Notes: a model not told the origin generated them from the sequence alone. A stretch of 64,000 nt of DNA from Mogibacterium sp. (GCA_017515425.1 JAFWFU010000047.1:1-64000); one strand, 5' to 3'; counted from the stretch's first letter, positions 1 through 9,137 are shown. Translations and numbers: made by a program.

Positions 1-1997
1 CCGTCTGCCGCTGTCTTGGAATCCTTCGCCTTTTGAAGCGCGTCCTTTGCGTCTGTCAGAGCCTTGTCAGCATCTGCATAAAAAGCCTTCCAATACAGCT
101 CTTCGGCATTCTTCCTATGCTCACGTGCACCTTCAAGATTTGCTCCTGCTTCTGCAGCAGCATTCGCTGTGCGCTCTTTCGCAGCTATGCCGTCAGGCAG
201 AGCTTCCGCCTCAGCGACTAAAGCAGGGTCGCCATTTGCCTGCGCAGCTTCCTTTGCATTTTGTGCTACTGCTGCCGCATAGTTAGCTACAGCCGCTGCA
301 ATTTCTGCTGCTCTTGCGGCATCTGCCGACGCCTTTTCAGCAGCTTTTGCGTCTTCGAGAGCTTTCTCCGCAGCCTTGATTGCTTCCTGAGATCCCGGAT
401 TGTTCTTTAATGCCGCTTCCGCTTCCTTCATGGAAGCCGCAGCCTTCTGCTTAGCCAACTCTGCAACAACTTTTGCGTTATTCGCTTCGCTTTCCAGCGC
501 AGCTGCTTTCGCACTTGCTGCTTTCGCTGTGTCAATCAGCTCGCTTACTTCGCCCTTGTACGACTCTGTACCATAGATTACGGGATAGTTAGCTTTAAGT
601 ATAGCGAAAGCTTCCTTTATCGCGCTGTCCGTGGATGCCCTATTACATAGTATGTCTAAAGCGTCAATCGCCGCCTGTGCGCTTGCCTTCGCTTCATCTG
701 AGGCAGTTGTATCCGCTAAGATTGCTTGGAACGGGTTTTTCAAAACTGTATCAGCCGCAAACATATTTGAAACATTTTTAATATTGTCTATGTCTAATTT
801 TTCAAGACCGTTTATCAGATCCATTCCCAAGCATTGTATAAACATATAGCTCGCGTCTTTTACTTTGCTCATGTCGAAATCGCCAAGCCCATCGATTTGT
901 TTTAAAGATGTGCAAAATCTGAACATTTGCTTCATGCCTGTCACTTTCGAGGTGTCGAAACCCGATACGTCGATTTTTTGAAGAGCCCTGCACGCATGGA
1001 ACATATCATTCATATCAGTCACATTTGAAGTATTGAAGCTCGATACATCAACTTCTTTAAGAGATGTGCATCCTGAGAACATAGATGCCATATCCGTACA
1101 GTTTGCCGTATTGAAATTTGACAAATCGAGATTTTCCAAGGCTCCACAACCATAGAACATCTGTACAGTTGTTGTAGTTCTGTCAGTATCGAGGTATTTG
1201 AGCCCTTCGATTGTTGTAATGCTTGAGCAGTTTTTGAACAGATACCCCATATGTCTGACATTGCTCGTATCAAGACCTTCTCCAAATTTTATTGTCTTTA
1301 GATCTCGGCAGCTCTCGAATACAGCTGGAAACATCTCAAGCTTTGAGCTAGTTGTCCAACCGCTCAAATCAATTTCCTCCGCGCCTATATATGCAAAGGC
1401 AAGACTTGCAGATATAATATTACTCATATCCCATGACTTTATTCCCTCTATTGACTTTAGATTTGGAGCTCCAACGTCTACCCATTCTTCCTTTTGAGAA
1501 TCCCAAGATCTTTTCAAAAACATATAGGCTACCGAGGTTGCTTCCTTTGTATCAATCTTGTCCATGCCGGATAAGCTTTCAAGATTTCTCAGTCCGGAGA
1601 AGATAAAGGAAAGTGAACCCTTGGCTTGTATATTGCCCGCTATCACTATTTTAGTAATTCTTTCATCTCTTCCATTGCTAAGCCAATCCCATTCAGCGCG
1701 TTGCGCAAGCATTTTTTCTGCATCTGCAATTTGATCTGTGTCATGGTGACCAAATTTGACGTAGTCTTTGACTATAACCTCTGTCGCAGTATTGTCGAGC
1801 ACTTGAGTCTCCCCTTTTTGCCCAAGTGTCAGTACGCCATTGCTGTCAATCTCCCAAGATACGCCCTTGCAAATCCCTGAGAGTGTTGAAGCATGTGCCT
1901 TTAGCGGCATAAGCATGGCGAATGCCGCCAGCATTATGAATAGCAGTCCTATTATCGCTATTCTGCTGCTTCCTTTCGTGAAAGTTCTTTCCTTCAT
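1..1997 (-). CDS. BspA-like leucine-rich-repeat surface protein, C-terminus outside window
   Basis: The frame from an ATG at 1997 stays open to base 1 (665 codons), so the gene is partial at its 3' end. Residues 1 to about 37 are a signal peptide (basic start, hydrophobic core, ending near AHA). About residues 60-400 hold repeats of the 26-residue bacterial surface type (DUF285/BspA LRR), with units like FNTSNVTDMNDMF followed by C-x-L and a leucine/isoleucine-Asp pair. From about residue 430 onward the protein is Ala/Lys/Glu-rich and strongly predicted as a coiled-coil stalk. Such proteins are secreted and cell-surface located and often mediate adhesion; a wall anchor would lie beyond the window. 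GAAAGGAGAAAGGAAG just upstream of the ATG supplies a ribosome binding site. The assignment to the family is firm; the ligand is unknown. Confidence 0.85.
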   Translation of the reverse strand, partial: MKERTFTKGSSRIAIIGLLFIMLAAFAMLMPLKAHASTLSGICKGVSWEIDSNGVLTLGQKGETQVLDNTATEVIVKDYVKFGHHDTDQIADAEKMLAQRAEWDWLSNGRDERITKIVIAGNIQAKGSLSFIFSGLRNLESLSGMDKIDTKEATSVAYMFLKRSWDSQKEEWVDVGAPNLKSIEGIKSWDMSNIISASLAFAYIGAEEIDLSGWTTSSKLEMFPAVFESCRDLKTIKFGEGLDTSNVRHMGYLFKNCSSITTIEGLKYLDTDRTTTTVQMFYGCGALENLDLSNFNTANCTDMASMFSGCTSLKEVDVSSFNTSNVTDMNDMFHACRALQKIDVSGFDTSKVTGMKQMFRFCTSLKQIDGLGDFDMSKVKDASYMFIQCLGMDLINGLEKLDIDNIKNVSNMFAADTVLKNPFQAILADTTASDEAKASAQAAIDALDILCNRASTDSAIKEAFAILKANYPVIYGTESYKGEVSELIDTAKAASAKAAALESEANNAKVVAELAKQKAAASMKEAEAALKNNPGSQEAIKAAEKALEDAKAAEKASADAARAAEIAAAVANYAAAVAQNAKEAAQANGDPALVAEAEALPDGIAAKERTANAAAEAGANLEGAREHRKNAEELYWKAFYADADKALTDAKDALQKAKDSKTAAD

Positions 1998-2087
1998 AAC
2001 TTCCTTTCTCCTTTCATCAACCTTCTGTACTACTGATAGTTTGCATTCCCACGCTGCGGTTTTTTAATAAGATTTTTCGACTACGCA

Positions 2088-2127
2088 CGCCCTGTCACCC
2101 TGAGCGAGTGAAACGAGTCGAAGGTTC
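2088..2127. repeat. Short dispersed imperfect palindrome (copy 1)
   Basis: On the minus strand this reads CCTTCGACTCG, then CACTCGCTCAGGGTGACAG. The same outline (CCTTCaACT, GCGCTCAGGaTGACA) recurs at 48678-48707. It lies between the gap terminator and the surface-protein start. No function can be assigned from the sequence. Confidence 0.5.
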
Positions 2128-2140
2128 TTATTTTGCATAC

Positions 2141-2163
2141 AAAAAACAGCGCCAATGCTGTTT
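2141..2163 (-). terminator. Probable intrinsic terminator of gap
   Basis: On the minus strand AACAGC and GCTGTT form a short hairpin followed by a T run, about 120 bases after the gap stop codon and before the surface-protein gene. Confidence 0.5.
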
Positions 2164-2212
2164 CCAAGTCTAGCAATCTGCGCTGCGTTTTAAATTGATT
2201 TCTTTGGCAGTA

Positions 2213-2224
2213 CCCCCCCCCCCC
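2213..2224. repeat. Homopolymeric C12 tract (G12 on coding strand)
   Basis: Twelve consecutive C residues lie in the intergenic region, 216-227 bases upstream of the start of the BspA-like gene and downstream of gap. Tracts like this are prone to slippage. No promoter was confidently placed around it. Confidence 0.9.
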
Positions 2225-2285
2225 ATTTTGATTTTGCCGGAAACCCGTTGTAATTGCTGGGGTTGATGGGTGTTTTTCTGTCTAA

Positions 2286-3290
2286 TTATACGAGCGTACC
2301 GATATGCACCACAGTTCTGCAAAGCTGTGATACATAGCTCATCTCATTGTCATACCATGATACGACTCTGACTTCATAGAGCCCCTCTCCGCAGTTCATA
2401 ACTACAGTCTGAGTAGCGTCGAAGAGTGAGCCGTAGCTCATGCCGATAACATCGCTTGATACAATCTCTTCCTCTGTATAGCCATAGGACTCATTTGCTA
2501 CCTTCTTCATGGCTGCGTTTATATCCTCAGCGGTGAGAGAATCAGCCTCAACGATCGCGTCGAGAATGGTGGTTGAACCCGTAGCTACAGGAACTCTCTG
2601 TGCAGAGCCTGTCAGCTTCCCGTCGAGCTCAGGAATGACGAGACCGATAGCCTTTGCAGCGCCCGTGCTGTTAGGAACGATATTCAAAGCGCCCGCTCTT
2701 GCTCTTCTGAGGTCGCCCTTTCTATGCGGACCGTCGAGAATCATCTGATCTCCCGTATATGCGTGAATTGTGCACATGAAACCTGTTCTTATAGGTGCGA
2801 GGTCGTTAAGCGCCTTTGCCATAGGTGCGAGGCAGTTCGTCGTGCATGAAGCACCGGACACAATAGCGTCGTCCTTGGTGAGAATTTCGTGGTTGGTATT
2901 GTATACGATTGTAGGAAGATCGCTTCCCGCAGGTGCGGAGATAACAACCTTCTTAGCCCCTGCGTCAATATGAGCCTGCGCCTTATCCTTTGAGCAGAAG
3001 AAGCCCGTGCACTCAAGCACTACGTCTACGCCGAGATCCTTCCAAGGCAGCTTTGATGGGTCAGCCTCCGAATACACCTTATATTCCTTGCCGTCTACCA
3101 CGATACCGCTGTCAGAGCTGCTTATCTCAGCCTCAAATTTCTTCTGAACGCTGTCGTATTTGAGAAGATGAGCCAGCATTGTAGGGCTTGTCAAATCATT
3201 GATAGCGACAATATCAATATCCTTTTCTCCGTAAAGCTTTCTGAACGTAAGTCTGCCGATACGTCCGAATCCGTTAATAGCAACTTTCAT
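2286..3290 (-). CDS. gap: Type I glyceraldehyde-3-phosphate dehydrogenase
   Basis: This is the cytosolic glycolytic enzyme that oxidises glyceraldehyde-3-phosphate to 1,3-bisphosphoglycerate with NAD. At 334 residues it has the family length. The Rossmann motif NGFGRIGR is at residues 6-13, Asp32 follows the second strand as in NAD-preferring enzymes, and the active-site segment [12 protein letters not shown] places the catalytic Cys at 149. An AAAGGAG ribosome site lies 8-10 bases before the ATG. It appears monocistronic, with its own promoter upstream and a hairpin terminator downstream. pgk and tpi are not adjacent. Start and function are both secure. Confidence 0.97.
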   Translation of the reverse strand: MKVAINGFGRIGRLTFRKLYGEKDIDIVAINDLTSPTMLAHLLKYDSVQKKFEAEISSSDSGIVVDGKEYKVYSEADPSKLPWKDLGVDVVLECTGFFCSKDKAQAHIDAGAKKVVISAPAGSDLPTIVYNTNHEILTKDDAIVSGASCTTNCLAPMAKALNDLAPIRTGFMCTIHAYTGDQMILDGPHRKGDLRRARAGALNIVPNSTGAAKAIGLVIPELDGKLTGSAQRVPVATGSTTILDAIVEADSLTAEDINAAMKKVANESYGYTEEEIVSSDVIGMSYGSLFDATQTVVMNCGEGLYEVRVVSWYDNEMSYVSQLCRTVVHIGTLV

Positions 3291-3344
3291 CTGAAATGTC
3301 TCCTTTCATTTCTCTTAAAAATATTAGTCTTTAAACACCTTGAA

Positions 3345-3373
3345 ATACTATCACTTTGTCGTATTATTCTCAA
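3345..3373 (-). promoter_or_regulatory. Predicted sigma-A promoter of gap
   Basis: On the minus strand, TTGAGA (3368-3373) and TAGTAT (3345-3350) are separated by exactly 17 bases, about 55 bases before the gap start. Confidence 0.5.
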
Positions 3374-3411
3374 GTGAAACGCGAAAAATTCAGCGTTAAA
3401 ACATAAAACAG

Positions 3412-3636
3412 CTATTCACAGCGATCGCTTCTTATCACTTTACCAATATTCCAAAGGTGAGCAGCACTCCTTGCCGCCTTAGCACTTTCCTCTTCCGATT
3501 TATATCCGCATTCACCCGTCTTTGCACCGCAGTCCATGCACATCACATACCAGCACCAGCCCTCTTCTTCCTCGAGAATGCCGGGGCCCTGGCAATATGG
3601 ACATTCCTGCAATTCTATTTCCTCATATATATTCAT
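3412..3636 (-). CDS. Lar-like zinc-finger protein (restriction-alleviation family fold)
   Basis: This 74-residue protein has two Cys pairs (CPYC near residue 12 and CMDC near residue 33) and a C-terminal AAHLWN segment. That is the layout of Lar_restr_allev proteins: a small zinc ribbon followed by a helix ending in W-N. E. coli Rac-prophage Lar modulates type I restriction, but most family members are uncharacterised and no restriction system is present here. It is the last gene of a four-gene operon, 4 bases after the XRE regulator. Fold assignment is fairly good; role unknown. Confidence 0.6.
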   Translation of the reverse strand: MNIYEEIELQECPYCQGPGILEEEEGWCWYVMCMDCGAKTGECGYKSEEESAKAARSAAHLWNIGKVIRSDRCE

Positions 3637-3640
3637 ATAT

Positions 3641-4123
3641 CTATTCGCCCCTCAGCTTCTTGTATTTCTCCATATCTATAACCCCGCTGGACATCATCTT
3701 CTCAGTCCATACCTCCATCTTGCTTAGCGCCATGGAAAGCTTCTCCAGCTCATTTTGTATATTGATGAATGCCACCAGCTCGTAATCATGCACGATACCG
3801 TCCGACGCAATCTCTATCAGCTTGTCTTTCTTCTCGTTCATAGCGTTGAGCGAGGCAACCAGCCTCAGAACGGTCTTTTCGAGATCGTCAAATTCTATTC
3901 TTGGAACGAAATGCTGACCCATAGGGCATTGATTGGCACAATAGTAATTCTTGATAGTCGGCTCAGAATACTTCTCCGCCATTATCATTACGTCCTCGGG
4001 CGTCGGTAATTGCTTCTCGTTTTCTATTCTCTCCAGCTTCTCTGGGGAAATAGTCTCCAATAGCTCACTCGCCTTTTCTCGCGACAAAGCGAGTTTATTC
4101 CTAACCTCCAGATAAAGATTCAC
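3641..4123 (-). CDS. XRE-family helix-turn-helix regulator with Cys pair
   Basis: This 160-residue protein has an N-terminal XRE-like HTH at residues 1-50 (VRNKLALSREKASELL, then ERIENEK and a helix with PTPEDVMIMAEKY). A YYCANQCPMG segment near residue 60 could bind a metal or form a disulfide. Residues 75-155 look like a helical or coiled-coil dimerisation region. It follows the papain-like gene by 17 bases after that gene's stop and precedes the zinc protein by 4 bases, so all are probably co-transcribed. It may regulate its own operon. The HTH assignment is good; the target is an inference. Confidence 0.65.
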   Translation of the reverse strand: MNLYLEVRNKLALSREKASELLETISPEKLERIENEKQLPTPEDVMIMAEKYSEPTIKNYYCANQCPMGQHFVPRIEFDDLEKTVLRLVASLNAMNEKKDKLIEIASDGIVHDYELVAFINIQNELEKLSMALSKMEVWTEKMMSSGVIDMEKYKKLRGE

Positions 4124-4143
4124 CCTTGACCTCCATTATCACA

Positions 4144-4824
4144 TCATACCGCAGTATTCTGCTGCTCAGCCGCATAAATCGTATCTCGCAGCCAATTCTC
4201 ATAATCATTCAGAGCATTGCTAATGAGCGCGATATTCCCCTTCGTCACTTTTTTTACCGTTGTCTCCCAATCCCTGAAAACTTCGGCAAAATCGAGAGGC
4301 GTCTCCTCTTTTTCAACCAGACTCTCCCAGGCTCTGCTCGCAAAACCTTTTTCCGCGCGGTCCTTCATTAGCTCGAAAATATCCATAGGTCTGTATAGTA
4401 GAACGTCCTTTTCGAGCTCAATATCCGTATATTTATCAATCAGATCCGCCACAAAAGTGCTGCATATAAAACTGCTGTCAGAAGCGACGGGAATATTGGC
4501 AGGAAGAAGCATGGCTGAAATATAATTATACATATGTATATTCGCATTCATCTCGTCGATTCTCTCCCTCAGCCTCTCGTTCTGCACGTTGCTGAGCGGA
4601 ATCTGATAGACCTGGTATTCATCATAATAAATCGGATTTTCCTGCGTAAAGCAGCCCGTATACCATAGCTCCCTGTATTTGCGTGAAAAACCATATATTT
4701 TATCAACTTCATCATCAACATAGAAGGAGCAATGGTTATACTTACCGCCGATAACGGCTCTAATCATGCTCCCTATTCTGGTATTTGTCTTGGATAAAAC
4801 AATGTTTAATCTGTGACTTCCCAT
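4144..4824 (-). CDS. Permuted papain-like (YiiX/NlpC-P60 superfamily) protein
   Basis: This 226-residue protein has no signal peptide. A catalytic-type His lies in KYNHCSFYV (His31) and a nucleophile-type Cys in FICSTFVADLI (Cys121). This His-before-Cys order is typical of circularly permuted papain-like proteins (YiiX/YaeF, C92 type), in contrast to classic NlpC/P60 with Cys first. The C-terminal 70 residues are helical. Substrates in the family may be peptides, lipids or amides, so none is assigned. It is gene two of an operon whose first gene encodes a lipoprotein with two cystatin-like domains, the classical inhibitors of papain-fold enzymes. The catalytic pair is seen; enzyme activity is inferred. 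Confidence 0.55.
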   Translation of the reverse strand: MGSHRLNIVLSKTNTRIGSMIRAVIGGKYNHCSFYVDDEVDKIYGFSRKYRELWYTGCFTQENPIYYDEYQVYQIPLSNVQNERLRERIDEMNANIHMYNYISAMLLPANIPVASDSSFICSTFVADLIDKYTDIELEKDVLLYRPMDIFELMKDRAEKGFASRAWESLVEKEETPLDFAEVFRDWETTVKKVTKGNIALISNALNDYENWLRDTIYAAEQQNTAV

Positions 4825-4848
4825 AGCTCAAACCTCTTCGAATTATAA

Positions 4849-5583
4849 TCACTTATTGAAGTCTGCTGGGTCAAGGGTACAGATATTTGTTATCTCGGCA
4901 TTGCCGTCTAGGTCCTCATACACTGTAACGACCTGAATCCCGGCTATCGGATCTTCTGTCTGCAAGGTGCTGAAGCAGAGAAAAGCGTAATTCGTTCCCG
5001 CAACTACCTGTGTGCCGAGCAGCGCCATCGGTTCGAGTTCGTTCCCAGCAAGGTTTTCCACCGCCTTATCAAAGACAGCTTTCACATTCTGCGGAAGCGA
5101 GACGAAGGACTTGACTTCTGCTGTCTCCCAGCCGCCTGCAAGCTCCTCTGCACTGATGTCGGTGCTTTCTCCTTCTACATATGCCGTCAGGTCAAACTCT
5201 TTGACCTGTGTGAGCTCTGCATTCCCTTCAAGGTCGGCATATACAATCACCATCTGATATGATATTTCCGGCTGCTCTGTAGTTGTGGCTGCCTCGCAGA
5301 GGATCATATGATTCGTTCCCGCCACGGCCTGACTCGCAATATATGCAACTGGCTTCAATTCACTTCCCGTGAAGGTTTCCAAAGCTTTGTCAAAGGCTGC
5401 CTGAACATCATCAGGCAAAACATTCGCTTCGTTATCGTAAAGCTCCCATCCGCCGGTCACTACATCCATATTTTCGCTTTCTTCGGATTGTATATCTTCT
5501 TGTATGTCGTCCGAAGCTCCACATCCTGAAATTGCAAATATAATAGCAAACGCGAGGAATGCACCGAATAATTTCTTAAACAT
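4849..5583 (-). CDS. Lipoprotein with two cystatin-like domains
   Basis: A 244-residue secreted lipoprotein: lipobox ISGC places the lipidated Cys at 21, followed by a short acidic linker. Two homologous units of about 92 residues follow, roughly 45-136 and 150-241. Each begins with a GGWE segment, continues with a helix (AAFDKALETF / AVFDKAVENL), then the strand-turn SQAVAGTNH (85-91) or TQVVAGTNY (191-199). QxVxG is the defining motif of family I25 cystatins, and the Gly-Gly start plus helix plus QVVAGTNY order matches stefins closely. It would sit outside the membrane. AGGAAAGGTGG precedes the ATG and it heads an operon with a papain-like gene. The repeats and motif are seen; inhibitory function is inference. 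Confidence 0.65.
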   Translation of the reverse strand: MFKKLFGAFLAFAIIFAISGCGASDDIQEDIQSEESENMDVVTGGWELYDNEANVLPDDVQAAFDKALETFTGSELKPVAYIASQAVAGTNHMILCEAATTTEQPEISYQMVIVYADLEGNAELTQVKEFDLTAYVEGESTDISAEELAGGWETAEVKSFVSLPQNVKAVFDKAVENLAGNELEPMALLGTQVVAGTNYAFLCFSTLQTEDPIAGIQVVTVYEDLDGNAEITNICTLDPADFNK

Positions 5584-5793
5584 AATTATATTTGCCCACC
5601 TTTCCTGTCTCTTGTTATCACTTTGATTTTGAATGCCGCTGCCTTACATACAAATGGCTTAAAGTTGCTGTTTCCTTAGGAATTGTACCATTATGACCCC
5701 TGTCAGTCAAAACCAAATGAAGGGAGCGTTCTAAGTTATGGCATGGACGGAACCCTGCACTCAAGAAGGAGTTTTCCAATGCATAAAAGCATC

Positions 5794-5817
5794 AAAAAAC
5801 AACGGCTGAAACCGTTG
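5794..5817 (-). terminator. Intrinsic terminator of the tRNA operon
   Basis: On the minus strand CAACGG and CCGTTG form a perfect 6-bp stem with a 6-base loop, followed directly by TTTTTT. It begins about 14 bases after the 3' end of the tRNA-fMet gene. Confidence 0.85.
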
Positions 5818-5830
5818 CCTTTCAATGTCC

Positions 5831-5906
<76 letters not shown>

Positions 5907-5926
5907 TCATCATATTGAGTCAGAAG

Positions 5927-6015
5927 TGGTACCGGAGACCGGACTCGAACCGGTACGGGTATCACTACCCACAGGATTTTAAGTCCCGGGTGTCTACCAA
6001 TTCCACCACTCCGGC
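5927..6015 (-). tRNA. tRNA-Leu (TAA)
   Basis: An 89-base class II tRNA with a long variable arm and encoded CCA. The anticodon is TAA within GGGACTTAAAATCC, and the T arm carries GGTTCGAGTCC. It lies 20 bases upstream of tRNA-fMet in the same operon. Confidence 0.95.
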
Positions 6016-6029
6016 GCATTAGTTAGAAA

Positions 6030-6104
6030 TGGCGCCTCGAGTAGGACTCGAACCTACAACCTACCGGTTAACAGCCGGGTGCTCTACCATTGAGCTATCG
6101 AGGC
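6030..6104 (-). tRNA. tRNA-Asn (GTT)
   Basis: A 75-base cloverleaf with encoded CCA. The acceptor GCCTCGA pairs with TCGAGGC, and the anticodon GTT sits in CGGCTGTTAACCG. It is the first gene of the tRNA operon, directly downstream of a near-consensus promoter. Confidence 0.95.
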
Positions 6105-6128
6105 GCATTCGCTAATTGCGACTTTGTT

Positions 6129-6157
6129 AGTATAGAGGATTATTTAATATATGTCAA
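6129..6157 (-). promoter_or_regulatory. Near-consensus promoter of the tRNA operon
   Basis: On the minus strand, TTGACA (6152-6157) is followed by 17 bases and TATACT (6129-6134), ending 25 bases before tRNA-Asn. This is the strongest-looking promoter in the left part of the window. Confidence 0.85.
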
Positions 6158-6305
6158 CAAAAGAAATGCAGAAATTATATCATTTCAGCGTATTATTTAT
6201 AGTGCACGCCCAGGATATACAGCTTCGCATACCTTCAATGCCTCTGAATATCCCAGGCTCACACATTCGACTGCCTTTTAAAACAGCCGATAATCAGTCT
6301 TTGTC

Positions 6306-7859
6306 CTATATTTTAATATAGAATCTTATAATCTCGTCCATTGCGCTGCTGCCGTCAAATTCCCTGATTAGCTGCACGACGTCCTTGGTCTTTACGACCT
6401 TATTATTATATCTCCTATAGTATTCCTTCAAAAAGCTGTCAAATTTCTCCTGACCCATCTGCTCACAAATATTGAAAAGGAAGATTCCCCCGCCTTCATA
6501 TTCCGCAAACGCATAGTCTCTGCCCTTTGGGTATTTGGACGGCGAGATATTAAGATACATGCCGCTATAGTCCTTCTTATAGACCTCCAAGAAGTCTGCC
6601 GCTTCTTTTTTCACACTCTCAATGGGGATTACGAAATTATCAACCTCTCTGAGAAATGAATTTGACTCGCAGGGCGTAACTGCATAGATGTATTTCTCAA
6701 GATATGTGGTAAATCCCTCGTCTATCCATGCCTCAGCATATTCACGATTGCCCACAGCCGCGTAGAACCACTGATGTCCGATTTCATGGGCAACGGTCTC
6801 TGCTAATGACTGCGCGCCGAGCTTATGACCCGAGCCGCTATAATATGCGGAACCGTTTATCATTATAAGACCGGGGTATTCCATTCCGCCGAAGCCAAAG
6901 CCGAAGAGAGCCTGAGTCATATCGAGCTCCTTATAATTATATTCTCCCACCTTCTCGGTAAAGAGATTTATGCTGTCTATCGCAACCATCTTGCTCAGCT
7001 TTCTATAATCCTTGGAATGCTTTCCCTTGAGGTAATAATTGTTTACCGTGATGTCTCCCACCTGAAAACTTTCCTTTTTCATAAAATTGCAGGCAACTAT
7101 GGCGAAATCTCTATACTGCCTCGCACTAATCCTAGTTACGCCCTTCTTCGTACTCTCCTCGCCTGTCGCAGCCACCATATAGGATTTGGGCGCTTTGAAT
7201 ACGACCTTATAGTCCGCAAGGTCGCTGCTTCTGCTCTCTCCGTCATCAAAATACGGGTCGGTATTCCATTTCCCATTATAATTATCCGCCAGATATGGGA
7301 AGCAGAATGAGAGATTGTATAATTTGCCCTTCTTGGTCTTATGCACGCCAAACCTGTCCTGTCTCTTAGGTATATCGGTTTTCATGCTCAGCACGATACT
7401 CGCCTTCTTTCCCGGCTTTATTTTCTTTCCAAGATTTACCACTAGGACAGTCTTGGATTTTTTATATTTGACCTTTAGCTCTTTCCCACTGCCCTTGAGC
7501 CTCACGGATTTAATCTGAGTGGACAGCTTATCCTCCCCGCCGCTGTAATGCTTCGTATAATATTTAAGCGCTGCGGGCGTCATATCCCTGATATATATCT
7601 TGGAAACGGCTTTATCCGTATTATTCCTAAATGTCATGGTTATTTTCTCATTCAGGCTGTCCGTCTTTGTGTCGAGACTCAGCTTCATAATATAGGAAAG
7701 AGCGTCTACGCTGTTAGATGTCTCCGCATTCGTGGCGTAAACAGGCAAACTGCCGCTAATCAATATGAGAGAAATGCTTATCGTGATGATTTGCAGTTTT
7801 AGTAAATACAGCTTGTTTACTATCAGTGAATCTTCTGTCTGTGAATGGAGTTTTTTCAT
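6306..7859 (-). CDS. M1-family (gluzincin) metallopeptidase, exported
   Basis: A 517-residue protein. Residues 18-42 are hydrophobic and act as a signal or membrane anchor. The zinc site HEIGHQW has His358, Glu359 and His362, with the third ligand Glu381 in WIDEGFTTYLEKY, the exact HExxH-x18-E spacing of M1 peptidases. FGGMEYPG (324-330) corresponds to the substrate-binding GAMEN motif. The N-terminal part is beta-rich, as in M1 N-domains. It probably trims peptides at the cell surface and releases N-terminal residues. It is shorter than classical aminopeptidase N because the large C-terminal helical domain is missing. It stands alone between the tRNAs and the TPR gene. Confidence 0.85.
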   Translation of the reverse strand: MKKLHSQTEDSLIVNKLYLLKLQIITISISLILISGSLPVYATNAETSNSVDALSYIMKLSLDTKTDSLNEKITMTFRNNTDKAVSKIYIRDMTPAALKYYTKHYSGGEDKLSTQIKSVRLKGSGKELKVKYKKSKTVLVVNLGKKIKPGKKASIVLSMKTDIPKRQDRFGVHKTKKGKLYNLSFCFPYLADNYNGKWNTDPYFDDGESRSSDLADYKVVFKAPKSYMVAATGEESTKKGVTRISARQYRDFAIVACNFMKKESFQVGDITVNNYYLKGKHSKDYRKLSKMVAIDSINLFTEKVGEYNYKELDMTQALFGFGFGGMEYPGLIMINGSAYYSGSGHKLGAQSLAETVAHEIGHQWFYAAVGNREYAEAWIDEGFTTYLEKYIYAVTPCESNSFLREVDNFVIPIESVKKEAADFLEVYKKDYSGMYLNISPSKYPKGRDYAFAEYEGGGIFLFNICEQMGQEKFDSFLKEYYRRYNNKVVKTKDVVQLIREFDGSSAMDEIIRFYIKI

Positions 7860-8030
7860 TTTCCGTTTTCTTCCTTTTCTACTATTATTTTTCTCTCAAG
7901 TCCCTACCGATTATCCTAATCCCTTCCAATACTCAACCGATACTATATCTCCATATAATTTATTCCCAATCGCCAATATGATCTATTCCCAAAAAACTAA
8001 AACAATCTAATCCCTCTCAAAACCTAATTC

Positions 8031-9137
8031 TCAATCAATTTTTTCTCTCACGATTCGAATCTTATTTCTGTATTTGGCGGCGGAATCCTCATCTCCCCTT
8101 ATAGCATATATTGCCGCTAATTCCTCCATGGCGTCCGTATTGCTCGGATAAAGCCTGAGAACGCGCTTAAAACATTCCTCCGCCGCTTCGCTATGCCCGA
8201 GCGCGACTTCTGCTGTTCCGAGGTAATACCAAAGCGGCCACCAATCCCCATATCTGCCTTCGCGGAATCCGTCCAAAATATCCTTGCCGCCCTGATAATC
8301 CCCCGTCATTATCCTATTGCAGCCCTCTTCTATCCTTACGGGCTCTTCGAGCTCCTCAAGCCTCGCGGATATTTCATCTCTGAGCCCTGAGAGCATATCG
8401 TCATCCATTTCGGAAGTCTCAAGCTCTGTGCCTGATGAATATTTCAGAAAATCCTGCCATGTCAGCTTCGTCTTTGTATAAAGCCCGAGGTTCAGATACT
8501 CATATCCGAGGAAATAATATCCCATGGCAAACTCGGGGTGTAATATAGTCAGCAGCTCGAAGGTCTCCATTGCCTCAGCCTTATATCTTGCGGCGCGCTC
8601 CTCATCTTCATCTGCAAGCTCCTGACAAGCCTTGCAGGCTCTGCCGTAAAGATAGAGCGCGGCTCGTGACTTCGGCTCTATCCTAAGCGCCGCCCTCAGC
8701 AGCATACAGGCATCTTCATAGTCTCCATTGTCGGCAGCCCTCGCACCTTCCGATACGAGCATTGGCTCAGCCTGCTCACCTGCCGCATAGCTGATAAATT
8801 CAATATATTTATCCGTGTATACAAAATAGGGATCGCCGCCGACTATCCGCGCCATATCGAAAAGGATAGTCCGCATGTCCATATCTCGCGTGCCAATATC
8901 TGCCGCAGCCGCCTCTGCTTCTAAGCCGTCCTCACCCGAGGCTGCATTGAGCGGAACGGGAACGCCAAGGAGAATATCGGCAGCTCCTATCCTGTTAAGG
9001 TAGTCGCTGCTGAGCTCTGCAAATATCATTTCGTGGTTTCTGACTCCGAGGTATCTGCTAATCCTATCCTCTATATATTCGGTATCAGCCTCATTGTCCG
9101 GATTGTTCCTATTGTCCTGATTGTCCTTGTCTATCAT
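8031..9137 (-). CDS. TPR-repeat protein
   Basis: A 368-residue cytoplasmic protein with a very acidic, Asn/Asp-rich N-terminus. At least three to four tetratricopeptide units are recognisable: around 130-165 (YEDACMLLRAALRIEP), 190-225, 275-310 and 315-345 (AAEECFKRVLRLYPSN). These are scaffolds for protein contacts; no catalytic motif is seen. It starts 13 bases after the stop of the degenerate radical-SAM gene, so the pair is probably translated from one message and may act together. The repeat call is firm, the role unknown. Confidence 0.7.
   Translation of the reverse strand: MIDKDNQDNRNNPDNEADTEYIEDRISRYLGVRNHEMIFAELSSDYLNRIGAADILLGVPVPLNAASGEDGLEAEAAAADIGTRDMDMRTILFDMARIVGGDPYFVYTDKYIEFISYAAGEQAEPMLVSEGARAADNGDYEDACMLLRAALRIEPKSRAALYLYGRACKACQELADEDEERAARYKAEAMETFELLTILHPEFAMGYYFLGYEYLNLGLYTKTKLTWQDFLKYSSGTELETSEMDDDMLSGLRDEISARLEELEEPVRIEEGCNRIMTGDYQGGKDILDGFREGRYGDWWPLWYYLGTAEVALGHSEAAEECFKRVLRLYPSNTDAMEELAAIYAIRGDEDSAAKYRNKIRIVREKID

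Noticed and set aside
2789..3016. Minus-strand frame inside gap
   Set aside because: Out-of-frame shadow within a fully conserved GAPDH gene.
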